DNA from: Neomelitea salexigens DSM 19753
GTDB lineage: Bacteria; Pseudomonadota; Gammaproteobacteria; Pseudomonadales; Spongiibacteraceae
DNA: 64,000 bases
Reading direction: 5' to 3'
NCBI RefSeq assembly: GCF_000422345.1
Contig: NZ_AULP01000001.1
Coordinates: 124,001-188,000 of the forward strand
How positions within the stretch are numbered: the stretch's first letter is position 1; the number at the start of each line of letters is the position of its first letter. The position numbers and the translations under genes were made by a program. Below are positions 1-8,634 of this stretch, in pieces. The notes under the pieces were generated by a model. That model searched no databases and was not told where the DNA came from. It saw only the letters and a list, made by a program, of their open reading frames with translations.

Positions 1-1109
1 TTCTGCAGGTTCTGCTCGGCGGCGGTAATTGCCAGCTGCAACCATTTGGCGCGCTGGCTACGCACCCGGTGCGCGATGGAAACACTGCGCCCTGCTTGCT
101 CACTTAAACTGCTGGCCAGCAACGGGGCATCGTTGAGCTCGATATTGACTACCAGCTCCTTCGGCAAATCCATTGCGCCGCTACCCGTCAGGTAGTGCTG
201 AGCGATAAACGCTTCCACGTGATCTTGGACGCCCTCCTCCAATGCGCTTTTGGGAAAATAACTGCGACTGCCAAGCACCCGCCCACCGCGGACCGATAGT
301 AGTTGTATGCAACACAGACCCGCGTTGATAACACCGGCCACGATATCCAGGTCGCCGGTTTCTCCCTCAATACATTGGCTGGCTTGAACTTGCTGCAGAT
401 AACCGATGCGGTCGCGCAGCTCCGCCGCTTTTTCAAACTCCAGGGCCTCGGCACTGCGCTCCATTTCATCGGCCAGTGAGGCCTGCAAATCGGCACTTTT
501 CCCGCTGAGGAACATTTCTGTGTAGGCGACGTCGCGCCGATACTCGTCATCGGAAATTTTGCCGACGCAGGGCGCAGTACAGCGACCAATTTGATATTGC
601 AAGCAAGGCCGACTGCGATTGCGGTAGTAGCTGTCCTCACACTGGCGGACTTTAAAGACTTTTTGCAGCCAGCTCAGGCTCTCTCGCACCGCGCCGGCAC
701 TTGGGTAAGGGCCAAAATACGTGCCCTTGGCGCGTTTGCTGCCGCGGTGCAGACTCAGGCGAGGATGACGATGATCGCTGCTCAGGTAGATATAGGGGTA
801 GGATTTATCGTCACGCAGCAGGATGTTATAGGGCGGCCGGTACTGCTTGATGAGGTTTTGCTCCAACAGCAGAGCTTCTCGCTCTGTGCCGGTTACGGTC
901 ACTTCAATTTGATGAATGCGCGCCACCAACGCCATCGTTTTATTGGTCAGCCCGGCGCTGCGGAAATAGCTACTCAGCCGGTTTCGCAGATTTTTGGCTT
1001 TACCGACATAGAGAATATCGGCCGCTTCGCTGAGCATCACATAGACACCCGCTTTTTGGGTGACCGTCTTTAAAAAGCGCTGGTGGTCAAAACTCTGCGA
1101 AGACGCCAT
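1..1109 (-). CDS. uvrC: UvrABC excinuclease subunit C (partial, 3' end beyond window)
   Basis: Nucleotide-excision-repair endonuclease that makes the incisions on both sides of a lesion once UvrA/UvrB have marked it. The window holds the first 369 residues; the usual length is about 600, so the RNase H-like and helix-hairpin-helix parts lie off the left edge. Seen: an N-terminal GIY-YIG nuclease (GVY at 21-23, YVGKAKN at 34-40); four cysteines at 157, 169, 177 and 181 that match the iron-sulfur ligands of E. coli UvrC; and a UVR (UvrB-binding) motif at about 211-240. The ATG at 1109 lies 9 bases after the stop of the response-regulator gene. A uvrY/gacA-uvrC pair is the usual gammaproteobacterial arrangement. 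Identity is certain. Confidence 0.97.
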   Translation of the reverse strand, partial: MASSQSFDHQRFLKTVTQKAGVYVMLSEAADILYVGKAKNLRNRLSSYFRSAGLTNKTMALVARIHQIEVTVTGTEREALLLEQNLIKQYRPPYNILLRDDKSYPYIYLSSDHRHPRLSLHRGSKRAKGTYFGPYPSAGAVRESLSWLQKVFKVRQCEDSYYRNRSRPCLQYQIGRCTAPCVGKISDDEYRRDVAYTEMFLSGKSADLQASLADEMERSAEALEFEKAAELRDRIGYLQQVQASQCIEGETGDLDIVAGVINAGLCCIQLLSVRGGRVLGSRSYFPKSALEEGVQDHVEAFIAQHYLTGSGAMDLPKELVVNIELNDAPLLASSLSEQAGRSVSIAHRVRSQRAKWLQLAITAAEQNLQ

Positions 1110-1118
1110 ATTGTCCTA

Positions 1119-1772
1119 TCAACTACTGCTTGGAGCCTCGATGAGGCCGTGGCGAATGGCCAGTAGCGTCAGTGCCACATCACCATTGACATCAAGCTTT
1201 TCAAAGATGCGATAGCGGTAACTGTTCACGGTTTTCGCCTGAATATGCAAGGTATCGGCAATATCCTGCACGCGTAAGCCATTGCCTATCATGATACTGA
1301 TCTGAATTTCTCGCTCAGACAGGCTGTCAAAGGGCGACGCCGAATGCTCGTCATAACCCCTCAGCGCCAGGGCCTGGGCAATACTGGGGCTTAAATAGCG
1401 CTTGCCGCTGGCCACTTGGCGCACGGCGGTCAGCACCTCTTGTCCGCTGTCGTCACCACCCTTCGTCAGGTAGGCCCAGGCGCCGGCTTTCAATAAGCGG
1501 CTAGGCATCGGCTCCTGTTCGCAGGCGCTGACGGCGATAATCCGGGTATCCGGCGCAACCTGCTGAAGTTTTCGGGTGGCTTCAAGGCCACCCATGCCCG
1601 GCATTCGTATATCCATCAGCACGATATCAGGCCGAAGTTCGCGGCAACGTTGAATAGCCTCTTCGCCATTTGCCGCCTCGCCAATGACACTGATATCGTC
1701 CGCGTCGTCTAGCATCCTTGCTATGCCCGTCCGCACCATGGCGTGGTCATCTGCAACCAGCACTGTGATCAT
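1119..1772 (-). CDS. uvrY: GacA/UvrY-type LuxR-family response regulator
   Basis: Two-component response regulator of 217 residues. The receiver domain (about 1-120) has acidic pocket D8/D9 and phospho-acceptor D54 in LMDIRMPG. The C-terminal LuxR/NarL helix-turn-helix lies at about 150-210 (LSEREIQISIMIGNGLRVQDIA). Its place directly upstream of uvrC marks it as the GacA/UvrY orthologue. In the family, the BarA/GacS kinase activates it and it drives transcription of CsrA/RsmA-titrating small RNAs. The start is set at the ATG at 1772 because an AGGGAG Shine-Dalgarno lies 7 bases ahead; an in-frame start at 1808 would add 12 non-homologous residues. The kinase gene is not in the window. Confidence 0.93.
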   Translation of the reverse strand: MITVLVADDHAMVRTGIARMLDDADDISVIGEAANGEEAIQRCRELRPDIVLMDIRMPGMGGLEATRKLQQVAPDTRIIAVSACEQEPMPSRLLKAGAWAYLTKGGDDSGQEVLTAVRQVASGKRYLSPSIAQALALRGYDEHSASPFDSLSEREIQISIMIGNGLRVQDIADTLHIQAKTVNSYRYRIFEKLDVNGDVALTLLAIRHGLIEAPSSS

Positions 1773-1836
1773 AGTGTTACTCCCTGTGTAAGACGCAAAC
1801 GATACCATTTAGGGATATATTCAGGCTACAGGGAGC

Positions 1837-2433
1837 TCAGCGAATCAGCTGACGAAAAGTGATATTTATCCGTGGGCCGCGTTTTGCACGCTTGGGGAGA
1901 CTGTGCTGCCAGTGGGATTGTGTCGGCGGCAGCATCAGCAGCAGCGAACCGTGCTCCAGTGCGATACTCATGGGCGGACGGCCCGCCGCACACCCCTTGG
2001 GCGAGGGCCGAAGCCGAAAATCCCGACACTCCCCCACGCTGACCGAAGCGATGGCCGGCGATGGCCCCAGCTCACGCTCATTATCACTGTGCCAACCCAT
2101 GCAGTCCTTGCCATCGCGGTAGTAATTTAATAATGCACAGTTGAATAACAGGCCGTATTTATCAGCCAGTTCGGCTTTTAGCGGTAACAGAGCATCTGGC
2201 CACGGCATACTGTCGTGCTGCTGACCACTGTAGCGATAGCTCAGCCCATCGTCGCCGACAAAGCTCACCAGGCGCGGCGTAGGAGACCAACGCCCGAAAA
2301 CCTGCAGCATCGGCTGCTGCCACATAACGTGATCACGCAACTGCTGGAACAACTGATCCGGCGCCGGTACAAAATCCGCCTGATAAATTAACGCACCGCC
2401 GGGAAGTTGTATCTCCCGCTGGCCGGTCGCCAT
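1837..2433 (-). CDS. alkB: AlkB-like 2-oxoglutarate/Fe(II) dioxygenase
   Basis: Predicted DNA-dealkylating dioxygenase of 198 residues, resembling the short ALKBH2/3-like bacterial type. The iron-binding H115-x-D117 (GWHSDNE) and distal H177 (HWQHSLPK) are present. The 2-oxoglutarate-binding arginines R188 and R194 sit in PRINITFR. Family members oxidatively remove methyl groups from N1-methyladenine and N3-methylcytosine in DNA or RNA. The gene starts 2 bases after the murB stop, so it is probably the last cistron of the exbB-to-murB operon. No Ada-like regulator or operator is visible. The repair role is by family only; substrate preference cannot be read from sequence. Confidence 0.88.
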   Translation of the reverse strand: MATGQREIQLPGGALIYQADFVPAPDQLFQQLRDHVMWQQPMLQVFGRWSPTPRLVSFVGDDGLSYRYSGQQHDSMPWPDALLPLKAELADKYGLLFNCALLNYYRDGKDCMGWHSDNERELGPSPAIASVSVGECRDFRLRPSPKGCAAGRPPMSIALEHGSLLLMLPPTQSHWQHSLPKRAKRGPRINITFRQLIR

Positions 2434-2435
2434 CG

Positions 2436-3458
2436 TCAGTAGACCCGCGGTTCGATGGCCAACTGCACACCAAAGCGCTGGGCGACATCGCCAATAATGG
2501 CATCGGCGAGGGCAAGAATATCCTCGCCCCTGCCCTGCTGGTAATTCACCAGCACAATCGCCTGCTTAGGATGCACGCCGACCGGGCCAAGGCGGCGCCC
2601 TTTCCAGCCGCACTGGTCCACTAACCAGGCAGCGGCCAGCTTCACCTGCCCATCGGGCATCGGCCAGTGCGCCATTTCCGGAAAATCGATAAGTAATTGC
2701 GTGGCAGCATCAGCACTGACCAGCGGATTTTTGAAAAAACTACCGGCATTCGGCTCAGCGTGTAAATCGGGAAGCTTAGCGGCACGAATAGCGGCAACGG
2801 CTTGAGCAACGACACGAGGGTGTACCTCCTCGGGTGATTCGCCGTGCTCGATAAGAAATTGCCGCAGCGCAGGATATTCGGTATTGGCTTGGGCGCGATG
2901 TCGCAGATGTAGCCCGACTTCAGTAATGATGAATTGATCGCGCAACGCGCCCTTAAAAATACTGTCTCGATAGGCCAGCTGACACTGCTCTGCCGACAGG
3001 CGTCGGCGCTCACCAAGCCGCCGGTCCCAGCCCTCTACCCAGGCCAAGCACTGAGACAGCTCCACCCCGTATGCACCTATATTTTGCACCGGCGCGGCCC
3101 CCACCGACCCCGGAATAGCTATCAGGTTTTCAAGCCCATACCACCCTTGATCCAGGCAATAACGCAGCAAGGCATCCCAGTTTTCACCCGCGGCCACCCG
3201 CAGCGCCACGCCGCCGTCAATGGTGCTTGCGCTGATACCGCGCTGACGCATATGTATCACTAAACCCGGGAAGTCATCGCTCAATACAATATTGCTACCA
3301 CCGCCCAGCACGAGGCTTGGCAGGCCGTGCTGCTCGGCGTACTGCAAGGCATCACGCAAGGCGCCATCGCTGTCGATCGCGCTATAGGCGTATGTCTGGG
3401 CCGTTACGCCAAGGGTATTGTGGTCGAGCAGTGAGACGTTTTTTGCGATTTCCAACAT
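2436..3458 (-). CDS. murB: UDP-N-acetylenolpyruvoylglucosamine reductase
   Basis: Second step of cytoplasmic peptidoglycan precursor synthesis: NADPH- and FAD-dependent reduction of UDP-GlcNAc-enolpyruvate to UDP-MurNAc. At 340 residues it is the E. coli-like type I form. Seen: the FAD-binding LVLGGGSNIVLSDDF segment (49-63); R163 in YRDSIF; the proton-donating S240 in GSFFKNP; and the C-terminal glutamate in AIEPRVY. The start overlaps the stop of the phosphatase gene by one base (TAATG), and alkB follows 2 bases after its stop. This indicates translational coupling within a cell-envelope operon. Confidence 0.96.
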   Translation of the reverse strand: MLEIAKNVSLLDHNTLGVTAQTYAYSAIDSDGALRDALQYAEQHGLPSLVLGGGSNIVLSDDFPGLVIHMRQRGISASTIDGGVALRVAAGENWDALLRYCLDQGWYGLENLIAIPGSVGAAPVQNIGAYGVELSQCLAWVEGWDRRLGERRRLSAEQCQLAYRDSIFKGALRDQFIITEVGLHLRHRAQANTEYPALRQFLIEHGESPEEVHPRVVAQAVAAIRAAKLPDLHAEPNAGSFFKNPLVSADAATQLLIDFPEMAHWPMPDGQVKLAAAWLVDQCGWKGRRLGPVGVHPKQAIVLVNYQQGRGEDILALADAIIGDVAQRFGVQLAIEPRVY

Positions 3459-3928
3459 TAACGTTCTCTCTGCAAAGCCTGCAACAGCCCCTCTGATGCA
3501 TCCTCGACAAGATCTAACACGGCATTAAAGCCGTCATCGCCGCCGTAGTATGGGTCGGGAACCTCTTCACTCGTGCTGCTGCCAAAGCTCAACAATAACG
3601 AGACTGTCGCGCTAGCATCATTCGGAGCGATCTCCGCTAGGGATTCCATATTGGCGCGGTCCATCGCCAAGATATAGTCAAAGCTATAGAAATCGGCTTC
3701 ACATACCTGCCGGGCACGCAGGGCCGATAAATCGTAGCCGCGCCGCGCGGCGAAGGCTTGGCTGCGCTCATCTGGCGACTTGCCGGTATGCCAGGCCGCC
3801 GTACCCGCCGAGTCTATCTCGATCTGCGTCTGCAAGCCGGCATCAATAACCTTGCGCAAAAATACGCCGTGCGCCGTCGGCGAGCGGCATATGTTTCCCA
3901 GACAGACAAATAACACCCGCTTAACCAC
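3458..3928 (-). CDS. Low-molecular-weight protein-tyrosine phosphatase
   Basis: Cysteine-dependent low-molecular-weight phosphotyrosine phosphatase of 156 residues. The P-loop C9-x5-R15 (CLGNICRSP) is at the N-terminus and the general-acid DP motif (VPDPYYGG) is near residues 118-125. I choose the GTG at 3928: GGAG lies 7 bases upstream and the P-loop then sits at the usual position. The longer frame back to 3958 reads into kdsB. The gene overlaps kdsB by 8 bases and murB by 1. In Pseudomonas the same position is taken by a ptpA-type gene. The substrate is unknown. Relatives often act on tyrosine kinases that control polysaccharide export, but none is encoded nearby. Confidence 0.9.
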   Translation of the reverse strand: MVKRVLFVCLGNICRSPTAHGVFLRKVIDAGLQTQIEIDSAGTAAWHTGKSPDERSQAFAARRGYDLSALRARQVCEADFYSFDYILAMDRANMESLAEIAPNDASATVSLLLSFGSSTSEEVPDPYYGGDDGFNAVLDLVEDASEGLLQALQRER

Positions 3929-4688
3929 GGCCTGACTCCAAAATGGCGCGTACCGCATTGAGGTCTTCTTCGGTGTCTACGCCGCCGGGAATATCGACGC
4001 AGCTCTGCGCGACATGTATGCGCACGCCGTTCTCCATAGCCCGAAGCTGCTCCAGGCGCTCGCAACCCTCAAGCTCGCCCGAGGGCCAGCTAACAAACTG
4101 GTGCAAAAAGCCAACGCGGTAGGCGTAAATACCAATATGCCGCCAGTATTCAACTCCCTCAGGCAACACCCCCTGGTCATCAGACCATTGGTCGCGGCAA
4201 TACGGGATCGGGGCGCGGCTAAAGTACAGTGCTAAACCCTGACGATCGCTCACCACTTTTACTGCATTGGGATTGAAGACCGTCGCGGCATCGTCAATCG
4301 GCTCTTTCAGTGTTGCAATGCCGGCCTGAGTATTGGCCGCGAGGTTTTGCGCCACTTGCTCTATTGCCGGTGCGGGCAACAGGGGCTCGTCACCTTGGAC
4401 ATTGACCACGATATCGTCATCGGCAAGCCCCAATTTGGCAACCACCTCTTGCAAACGGTCAGTGCCGCTCTCGTGCTCAGCGCTAGTCATACAGACTTGC
4501 GCCCCAAACTCTTCACAGCGGCGGGCCACGCGTTCATCTTCGGTTGCAATCACCACTCGTTCGGCGCCGCTCTGTGAGGCGCGCAGCCATACATGCTGAA
4601 TCATCGGCATGCCCGCGATGTCCATCAGCGGTTTCCCCGGCAGACGACTCGAGGCGTAACGGGCTGGAATAATAACGGTGTAAGACAT
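3921..4688 (-). CDS. kdsB: 3-deoxy-manno-octulosonate cytidylyltransferase
   Basis: CMP-KDO synthetase of 255 residues. It activates KDO with CTP so that it can be added to lipid A. Seen: the nucleotide-binding N-terminus with [15 protein letters not shown] (7-21); [10 protein letters not shown] near residue 100; and the C-terminal [13 protein letters not shown] segment typical of the family. It lies 15 bases after lpxK and overlaps the phosphatase start by 8 bases. Together with msbA and lpxK it makes this an LPS-core operon. In many relatives a small Trm112-like gene (ycaR) separates lpxK and kdsB. It is absent here. Confidence 0.96.
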   Translation of the reverse strand: MSYTVIIPARYASSRLPGKPLMDIAGMPMIQHVWLRASQSGAERVVIATEDERVARRCEEFGAQVCMTSAEHESGTDRLQEVVAKLGLADDDIVVNVQGDEPLLPAPAIEQVAQNLAANTQAGIATLKEPIDDAATVFNPNAVKVVSDRQGLALYFSRAPIPYCRDQWSDDQGVLPEGVEYWRHIGIYAYRVGFLHQFVSWPSGELEGCERLEQLRAMENGVRIHVAQSCVDIPGGVDTEEDLNAVRAILESGRG

Positions 4689-4703
4689 GGAAACCTCTGG
4701 CGT

Positions 4704-5708
4704 TTAGGCAACTCGGTCGAGTAACTGATCAAGCGATTCAAAAAAAGTGTCGGGCAACACAGCATCAACAGGAAGCATCCAACTATCAGCCGGACTGATC
4801 TGTGCGCATTTAACCGCATCTTTCTCCGTCATCACTAGTGGCAATGATGAGTCCTGCTGTAGGTCTTCGGGTCGATATTCATAGTGGTCGGGAAAAGCCT
4901 GCCCCTGGCAGTCAAAACCCAGCGTAGCCAGCGCGGCAAAAAAGCGTGGTGGATGGCCGATACCCGCAATGGCGTTCACCCGACGGGCATTTTCGGGCCA
5001 GTCTGCTGCCGCGCGTCGCTCGCCAGAGTGAACATTGATCAAGGTGTCGCCCTTCAGGCGCATTTCATAGGCAGATAACGCCGCTAGAACATCACTTTCA
5101 ACGCGGCCGTTACTGATCACCAAGTCCACTTCTTTACTTCGCCGAGGCGGTTCCCGCAGCGGCCCAAGTGGCAGACAGTGGCCATTGCCAAAGCCGCGCG
5201 CTGCGTCAACAAGCAGAATTTCTACATCTCTGTAGAGGCGATAATGCTGCAGACCATCGTCGCTGATAATAACGTTGCAAGCGTGTTCGTCCACTAATAA
5301 ATTTGCGGCGGCGACTCTGTCTGGCGCAACTGCAACTGGCAGGCCGCTGCGCCGCGCCATCAGGCAGGGTTCATCGCCCGCTTCCGAGGGCGGTGTGGCA
5401 CCGGTGACGAATAAGGGATACTGCGCAGCCTTACCGCCATAACCGCGGCTGACGATTCCGGGGCGCCAACCGCGCTGCTGGAGATGCTGGGCGATCGCTA
5501 AAACGGCGGGGGTTTTACCACTGCCACCCACAGCAATATTGCCGACCACTATAACCGGCGCCGAACAGCGCTGCGGGCGGGAATTGCGCCGTCGCAATGC
5601 GGCCAACGCGCGAAACAGGCACTCTAGAGGCCAGAATGCATACAGCACTCCCGGCCGCCCGTACCAACGCGCATTCAGCCATTGCTCAAGCTTCACTATC
5701 TTCCTCAA
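4704..5708 (-). CDS. lpxK: Tetraacyldisaccharide 4'-kinase
   Basis: Inner-membrane lipid A kinase of 334 residues that phosphorylates the 4' position of the tetra-acylated disaccharide to give lipid IVA. A P-loop is seen at about 53-62 (GNIAVGGSGKTP). The family segments VSRGYGGKA and ISDDGLQHYRL follow, the latter with the catalytic DDGLQ region. The ATG at 5708 overlaps the msbA stop by 23 bases. A GTG at 5696 (residue 5), preceded by AGGA at a normal distance, is an equally good or better start. msbA is directly upstream and kdsB downstream, the classical msbA-lpxK-kdsB order. Confidence 0.95.
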   Translation of the reverse strand: MRKIVKLEQWLNARWYGRPGVLYAFWPLECLFRALAALRRRNSRPQRCSAPVIVVGNIAVGGSGKTPAVLAIAQHLQQRGWRPGIVSRGYGGKAAQYPLFVTGATPPSEAGDEPCLMARRSGLPVAVAPDRVAAANLLVDEHACNVIISDDGLQHYRLYRDVEILLVDAARGFGNGHCLPLGPLREPPRRSKEVDLVISNGRVESDVLAALSAYEMRLKGDTLINVHSGERRAAADWPENARRVNAIAGIGHPPRFFAALATLGFDCQGQAFPDHYEYRPEDLQQDSSLPLVMTEKDAVKCAQISPADSWMLPVDAVLPDTFFESLDQLLDRVA

Positions 5709-7497
5709 AATTGCGGTTATACAACTGAGCGTAGCGTTGGCCCAAGGCCAACAAGTCAGCGTGGCTGCCCCGCTCCAGAATGCGCCCCTCTTCCATCACC
5801 ACGATTTGGTCAGCACTCTCAATGGTGCTGAGCCGGTGGGCAATCACGATGGTCGTGCGGCCCTTCATGACCTCTTCCATCGCTTTTTGAATATGGGATT
5901 CCGCCTGGTTGTCGAGCGCCGACGTTGCCTCGTCGAGTATCAGCAGCGGCGCATTTTTCAAAAATGCCCGGGCAATGGCCAAACGCTGACGCTGGCCGCC
6001 GGATAACATGACGCCGTCCTCACCGATGACGGTATCGATTCCCTCAGGCAAACTATTGATAAAGTCGCTGGCGTGGGCCGCCTCAACCGCGCGAAGCACC
6101 TCTTCACGGCTGGACGATGCCATGCTGCCATAGGCAATATTGTTGTACACCGTGTCGTTGAACAGCGTCACTTGTTGGGTAACCAAGGCGATATTGTGGC
6201 GCAGGTTATCCAGGGTGTAATCGCGAATATCAACGCCGTCGAGCAACAGCTCACCTTCCCTGTGTTGATAAAAACGCGACAGCAAGCTGACCAAGGTGGA
6301 CTTGCCGGAGCCAGAAAGCCCCACCAAGGCTAGCGACGTACCGGGCTCCACATGCAGGTTAATATCGGTAAGCACATTCGGCAGCTCTGGGCCGTAGCGA
6401 AAATTGAGGTGGCGGATGTCAATCTCGCCACGCACCCGTTCACACTCTATACGGCCCTCGTCTTTTTCCTGTTCAGCATCGAGAAACTCAAAAATACTCT
6501 CGGCGGCCGCCAGGCCCTTCTGAATCACGCTGCTCACTTCGGCCAGTTGGCGAATAGGCTTAGGTAAAAAGAGCGCCGCGGACAGGTAGGCCACAAAAGA
6601 ACCGGGTGTCATTTGGCCGGTAAGCCCCAGAGCTATCCATATCAACAGGCCCGTCGCCAACACGACCGGAAACTGGATGACTGTTGGGCTAATGGCGTTA
6701 TAGAACGCCATTTTTATATTTTGATTGCGGTTTTTTTCGCTCGCCGCCTGAAATCGCTTCGCTTCCTGGGCGCTGCCGCCATACAGGCGAATTTCGCGAT
6801 AGGCATTAATGCTATCGTTGGTAACTTGGTTCACCTCGCCCATTGCGTTCTGGATCTTGCGGCTGATCTTGCGAAAGCGCTTGCCCACCCACCACACGGT
6901 CACGCCGATCATTGGCAAGGCAAGTAAAAAAACCAGGGTCAGCTGCCAGTTCATATACAGAAGGTAGGCCAGCAACCCAATCGCAAAGGTGCCTTCGCGC
7001 AGTACCACCTTCAAGGCGTTGACTGCAGCACCCGTCACTTGCTCCACGTTAAAGGTAATTTTCGAGATCAGTGCACCCGTGGAGTTTCGATCGAAATAGC
7101 TACTGGGGATGAACTGCATTTTTTGATAGAGCTCTACCCGCAGCACGTGCACCAAGCGGTGCGAGATACCGGCAATAAAATAGTTACCCGCGAAAAAACC
7201 CAGTCCGCGACCAACACCCAGTGCCACCAGCGTCACCACGATCCAGGTACGCGCCGAGCCCAGGTGGAAGTCATCACCGCCCAGCGCCCACATCATCTTG
7301 GCCGTTACCCCGCCCTCGCCCGGCTTCACATTTCCGCCAATGTAATCGACGATCAGCTGCATCATATCGGCGAGTAAAACCTGCACACCCGAATAGAATG
7401 AGAAGCCCAAGACACTGAGCAAAAACAGCGGCCAAAATGGGATAACGTACTTTAAAAGACGGCCGTAAATAGCTAAATCTGAAGGTTTTTTACTCAT
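5686..7497 (-). CDS. msbA: Lipid A export ATP-binding/permease protein MsbA
   Basis: Half-size ABC exporter of 603 residues that flips lipid A-core from the inner to the outer leaflet of the inner membrane. The N-terminal six-helix membrane domain covers about residues 15-330. The C-terminal ATPase has Walker A GLSGSGKST, signature LSGGQRQR, Walker B LLILDEATSALD and the switch histidine in IAHRLST. I set the start at the ATG at 7497 (MSKKPSDLAIYG). A frame open back to 7665 would run into exbD and adds 56 unrelated residues. It follows the exbD stop by 13 bases and overlaps lpxK. Confidence 0.95.
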   Translation of the reverse strand: MSKKPSDLAIYGRLLKYVIPFWPLFLLSVLGFSFYSGVQVLLADMMQLIVDYIGGNVKPGEGGVTAKMMWALGGDDFHLGSARTWIVVTLVALGVGRGLGFFAGNYFIAGISHRLVHVLRVELYQKMQFIPSSYFDRNSTGALISKITFNVEQVTGAAVNALKVVLREGTFAIGLLAYLLYMNWQLTLVFLLALPMIGVTVWWVGKRFRKISRKIQNAMGEVNQVTNDSINAYREIRLYGGSAQEAKRFQAASEKNRNQNIKMAFYNAISPTVIQFPVVLATGLLIWIALGLTGQMTPGSFVAYLSAALFLPKPIRQLAEVSSVIQKGLAAAESIFEFLDAEQEKDEGRIECERVRGEIDIRHLNFRYGPELPNVLTDINLHVEPGTSLALVGLSGSGKSTLVSLLSRFYQHREGELLLDGVDIRDYTLDNLRHNIALVTQQVTLFNDTVYNNIAYGSMASSSREEVLRAVEAAHASDFINSLPEGIDTVIGEDGVMLSGGQRQRLAIARAFLKNAPLLILDEATSALDNQAESHIQKAMEEVMKGRTTIVIAHRLSTIESADQIVVMEEGRILERGSHADLLALGQRYAQLYNRNFEEDSEA

Positions 7498-7510
7498 AAT
7501 ATAAGCCGCC

Positions 7511-7936
7511 CTAGTTTGGGCTGGCATCAGCTTCCTGTGTGGTGATTCTAAGCTTAACAAAGCCCAGGCGGCCCGCTGCATCCATCGCCGTGACAACCGC
7601 TTGATGGGGGCTGTTGGCGTCAGCGGTGATGGTGACCGGGCGCATCGTATCACCGCCCGAGACATTCTGCAGAGCCTTACGCAATGCCTCTAGACCACCA
7701 TCACCCAGTGATTGTTCATTGACTTGAAAACGGCCCTGCGCGTTGATGATAATTTCAATCAGGTCGGTGTCATCGCTAACCGACTCACCCTCGGCCGTGG
7801 GCAACTCCAGCTGTAGACGACTTTCCTTAGTGAAGGTCGTAGACACCATAAAGAAAATCAACAGTAGAAATACCACGTCGATCAGCGGCGTCAGGTTGAC
7901 GCCGCCGTCATCGATACGCTGCCGGCGAAACTTCAC
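7511..7936 (-). CDS. exbD: ExbD/TolR-family biopolymer transport protein
   Basis: Inner-membrane protein of 141 residues with a single N-terminal transmembrane helix (about 14-35: LTPLIDVVFLLLIFF) and a periplasmic ExbD domain. The essential membrane aspartate of the family is present in PLIDVVFLL. It forms a proton-driven motor with the ExbB-type protein upstream. The GTG start overlaps that gene's stop by 4 bases (GTGA). No tonB or tolA is nearby. The same exbB-exbD-msbA-lpxK order is found in Pseudomonas. Whether it energises a TonB-like partner or envelope lipid transport is not shown by the sequence. Confidence 0.9.
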   Translation of the reverse strand: MKFRRQRIDDGGVNLTPLIDVVFLLLIFFMVSTTFTKESRLQLELPTAEGESVSDDTDLIEIIINAQGRFQVNEQSLGDGGLEALRKALQNVSGGDTMRPVTITADANSPHQAVVTAMDAAGRLGFVKLRITTQEADASPN

Positions 7937-8574
7937 GCCGAGCGCCCCGATTGGCTATTTTCTTTCATTTGCACATCGCCGTGGACGGCATTAATGAGCT
8001 TGATGGTATCTTGTTCCATTGTCACAACGATGGCATCAATACGGCGCAAGAAATACCGGTGCATAATTAGCGCGGGAATGGCAACACATAGCCCTGAAGC
8101 TGTGGTGATCAGTGCCTCGGAAATACCTCCAGCCAGTACCCCCGCATTTCCGGTACCCTGCACCATGATCTCGCTGAATACTCGGATCATTCCGACGACG
8201 GTTCCCAGCAAACCCAGTAGCGGGGTAACGGCCGCGATCGTTCCCAGGGCATTGAGGTAGCGCTCCAGCTCGTGAATAACATGGGAGGCCGCGTCTTCGA
8301 TGCTCTCTTTCATAATATCGCGGCCGTGTTTGGCGTTGCCAAGCCCGGCGGCAATGATTTCACCAAGTGGTGAGCCCTTGCGCAGTTGGCGAAGTTTTTC
8401 ATTATCCAGTTGCTTGTTTTGCATCCAGCCCCACACCTGATTGAGCAAATTGCGCGGGGCGACCTTGTCGGGGTTCAGCGCTAAAAAACGTTCTACACAA
8501 ATTGCCAGGGCGAGAATGGAAGATAGGATGATTGGTAGCATTAGCCAGCCACCAGCTTTGACGAGTTCCAGCAC
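7933..8574 (-). CDS. exbB: ExbB/TolQ/MotA-family proton channel protein
   Basis: Inner-membrane proton-channel subunit of 213 residues. There is one helix near the N-terminus (9-27) and two more at about 120-150 and 160-185. The conserved LLGLLGTVVGMIRVF and SEALITTASGL segments of the TolQ/ExbB family are present. The start is the GTG at 8574, with AGAGG 7 bases upstream. It heads the operon exbB-exbD-msbA-lpxK-kdsB-phosphatase-murB-alkB. A perfect -10 hexamer lies about 30 bases upstream, suggesting a promoter in the gap after comEC. Confidence 0.9.
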   Translation of the reverse strand: MLELVKAGGWLMLPIILSSILALAICVERFLALNPDKVAPRNLLNQVWGWMQNKQLDNEKLRQLRKGSPLGEIIAAGLGNAKHGRDIMKESIEDAASHVIHELERYLNALGTIAAVTPLLGLLGTVVGMIRVFSEIMVQGTGNAGVLAGGISEALITTASGLCVAIPALIMHRYFLRRIDAIVVTMEQDTIKLINAVHGDVQMKENSQSGRSA

Positions 8575-8602
8575 AGCACAGCCTCTTTATTTTTGTCGCT
8601 GC

Positions 8603-8608
8603 ATTATA
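8603..8608 (-). promoter_or_regulatory. Candidate -10 box for the exbB operon
   Basis: On the minus strand the 60-base gap between comEC and exbB holds a perfect TATAAT, flanked by a 5-base inverted repeat (CGCTG...CAGCG). No good -35 hexamer lies at 16-18 bases, so the call rests on the -10 alone and on its position 29 bases ahead of the GTG start. Confidence 0.45.
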
Positions 8609-8634
8609 CAGCGATGCTGGCAATGAAAAAGTCA

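Noticed and set aside
5696-7665. Longer starts for msbA and others (uup to 38624, mlaA to 62974, dusA to 57646, lolC to 14846)
   Set aside because: The added residues do not resemble the families and read into neighbouring genes or control regions; internal ATG starts fit better.
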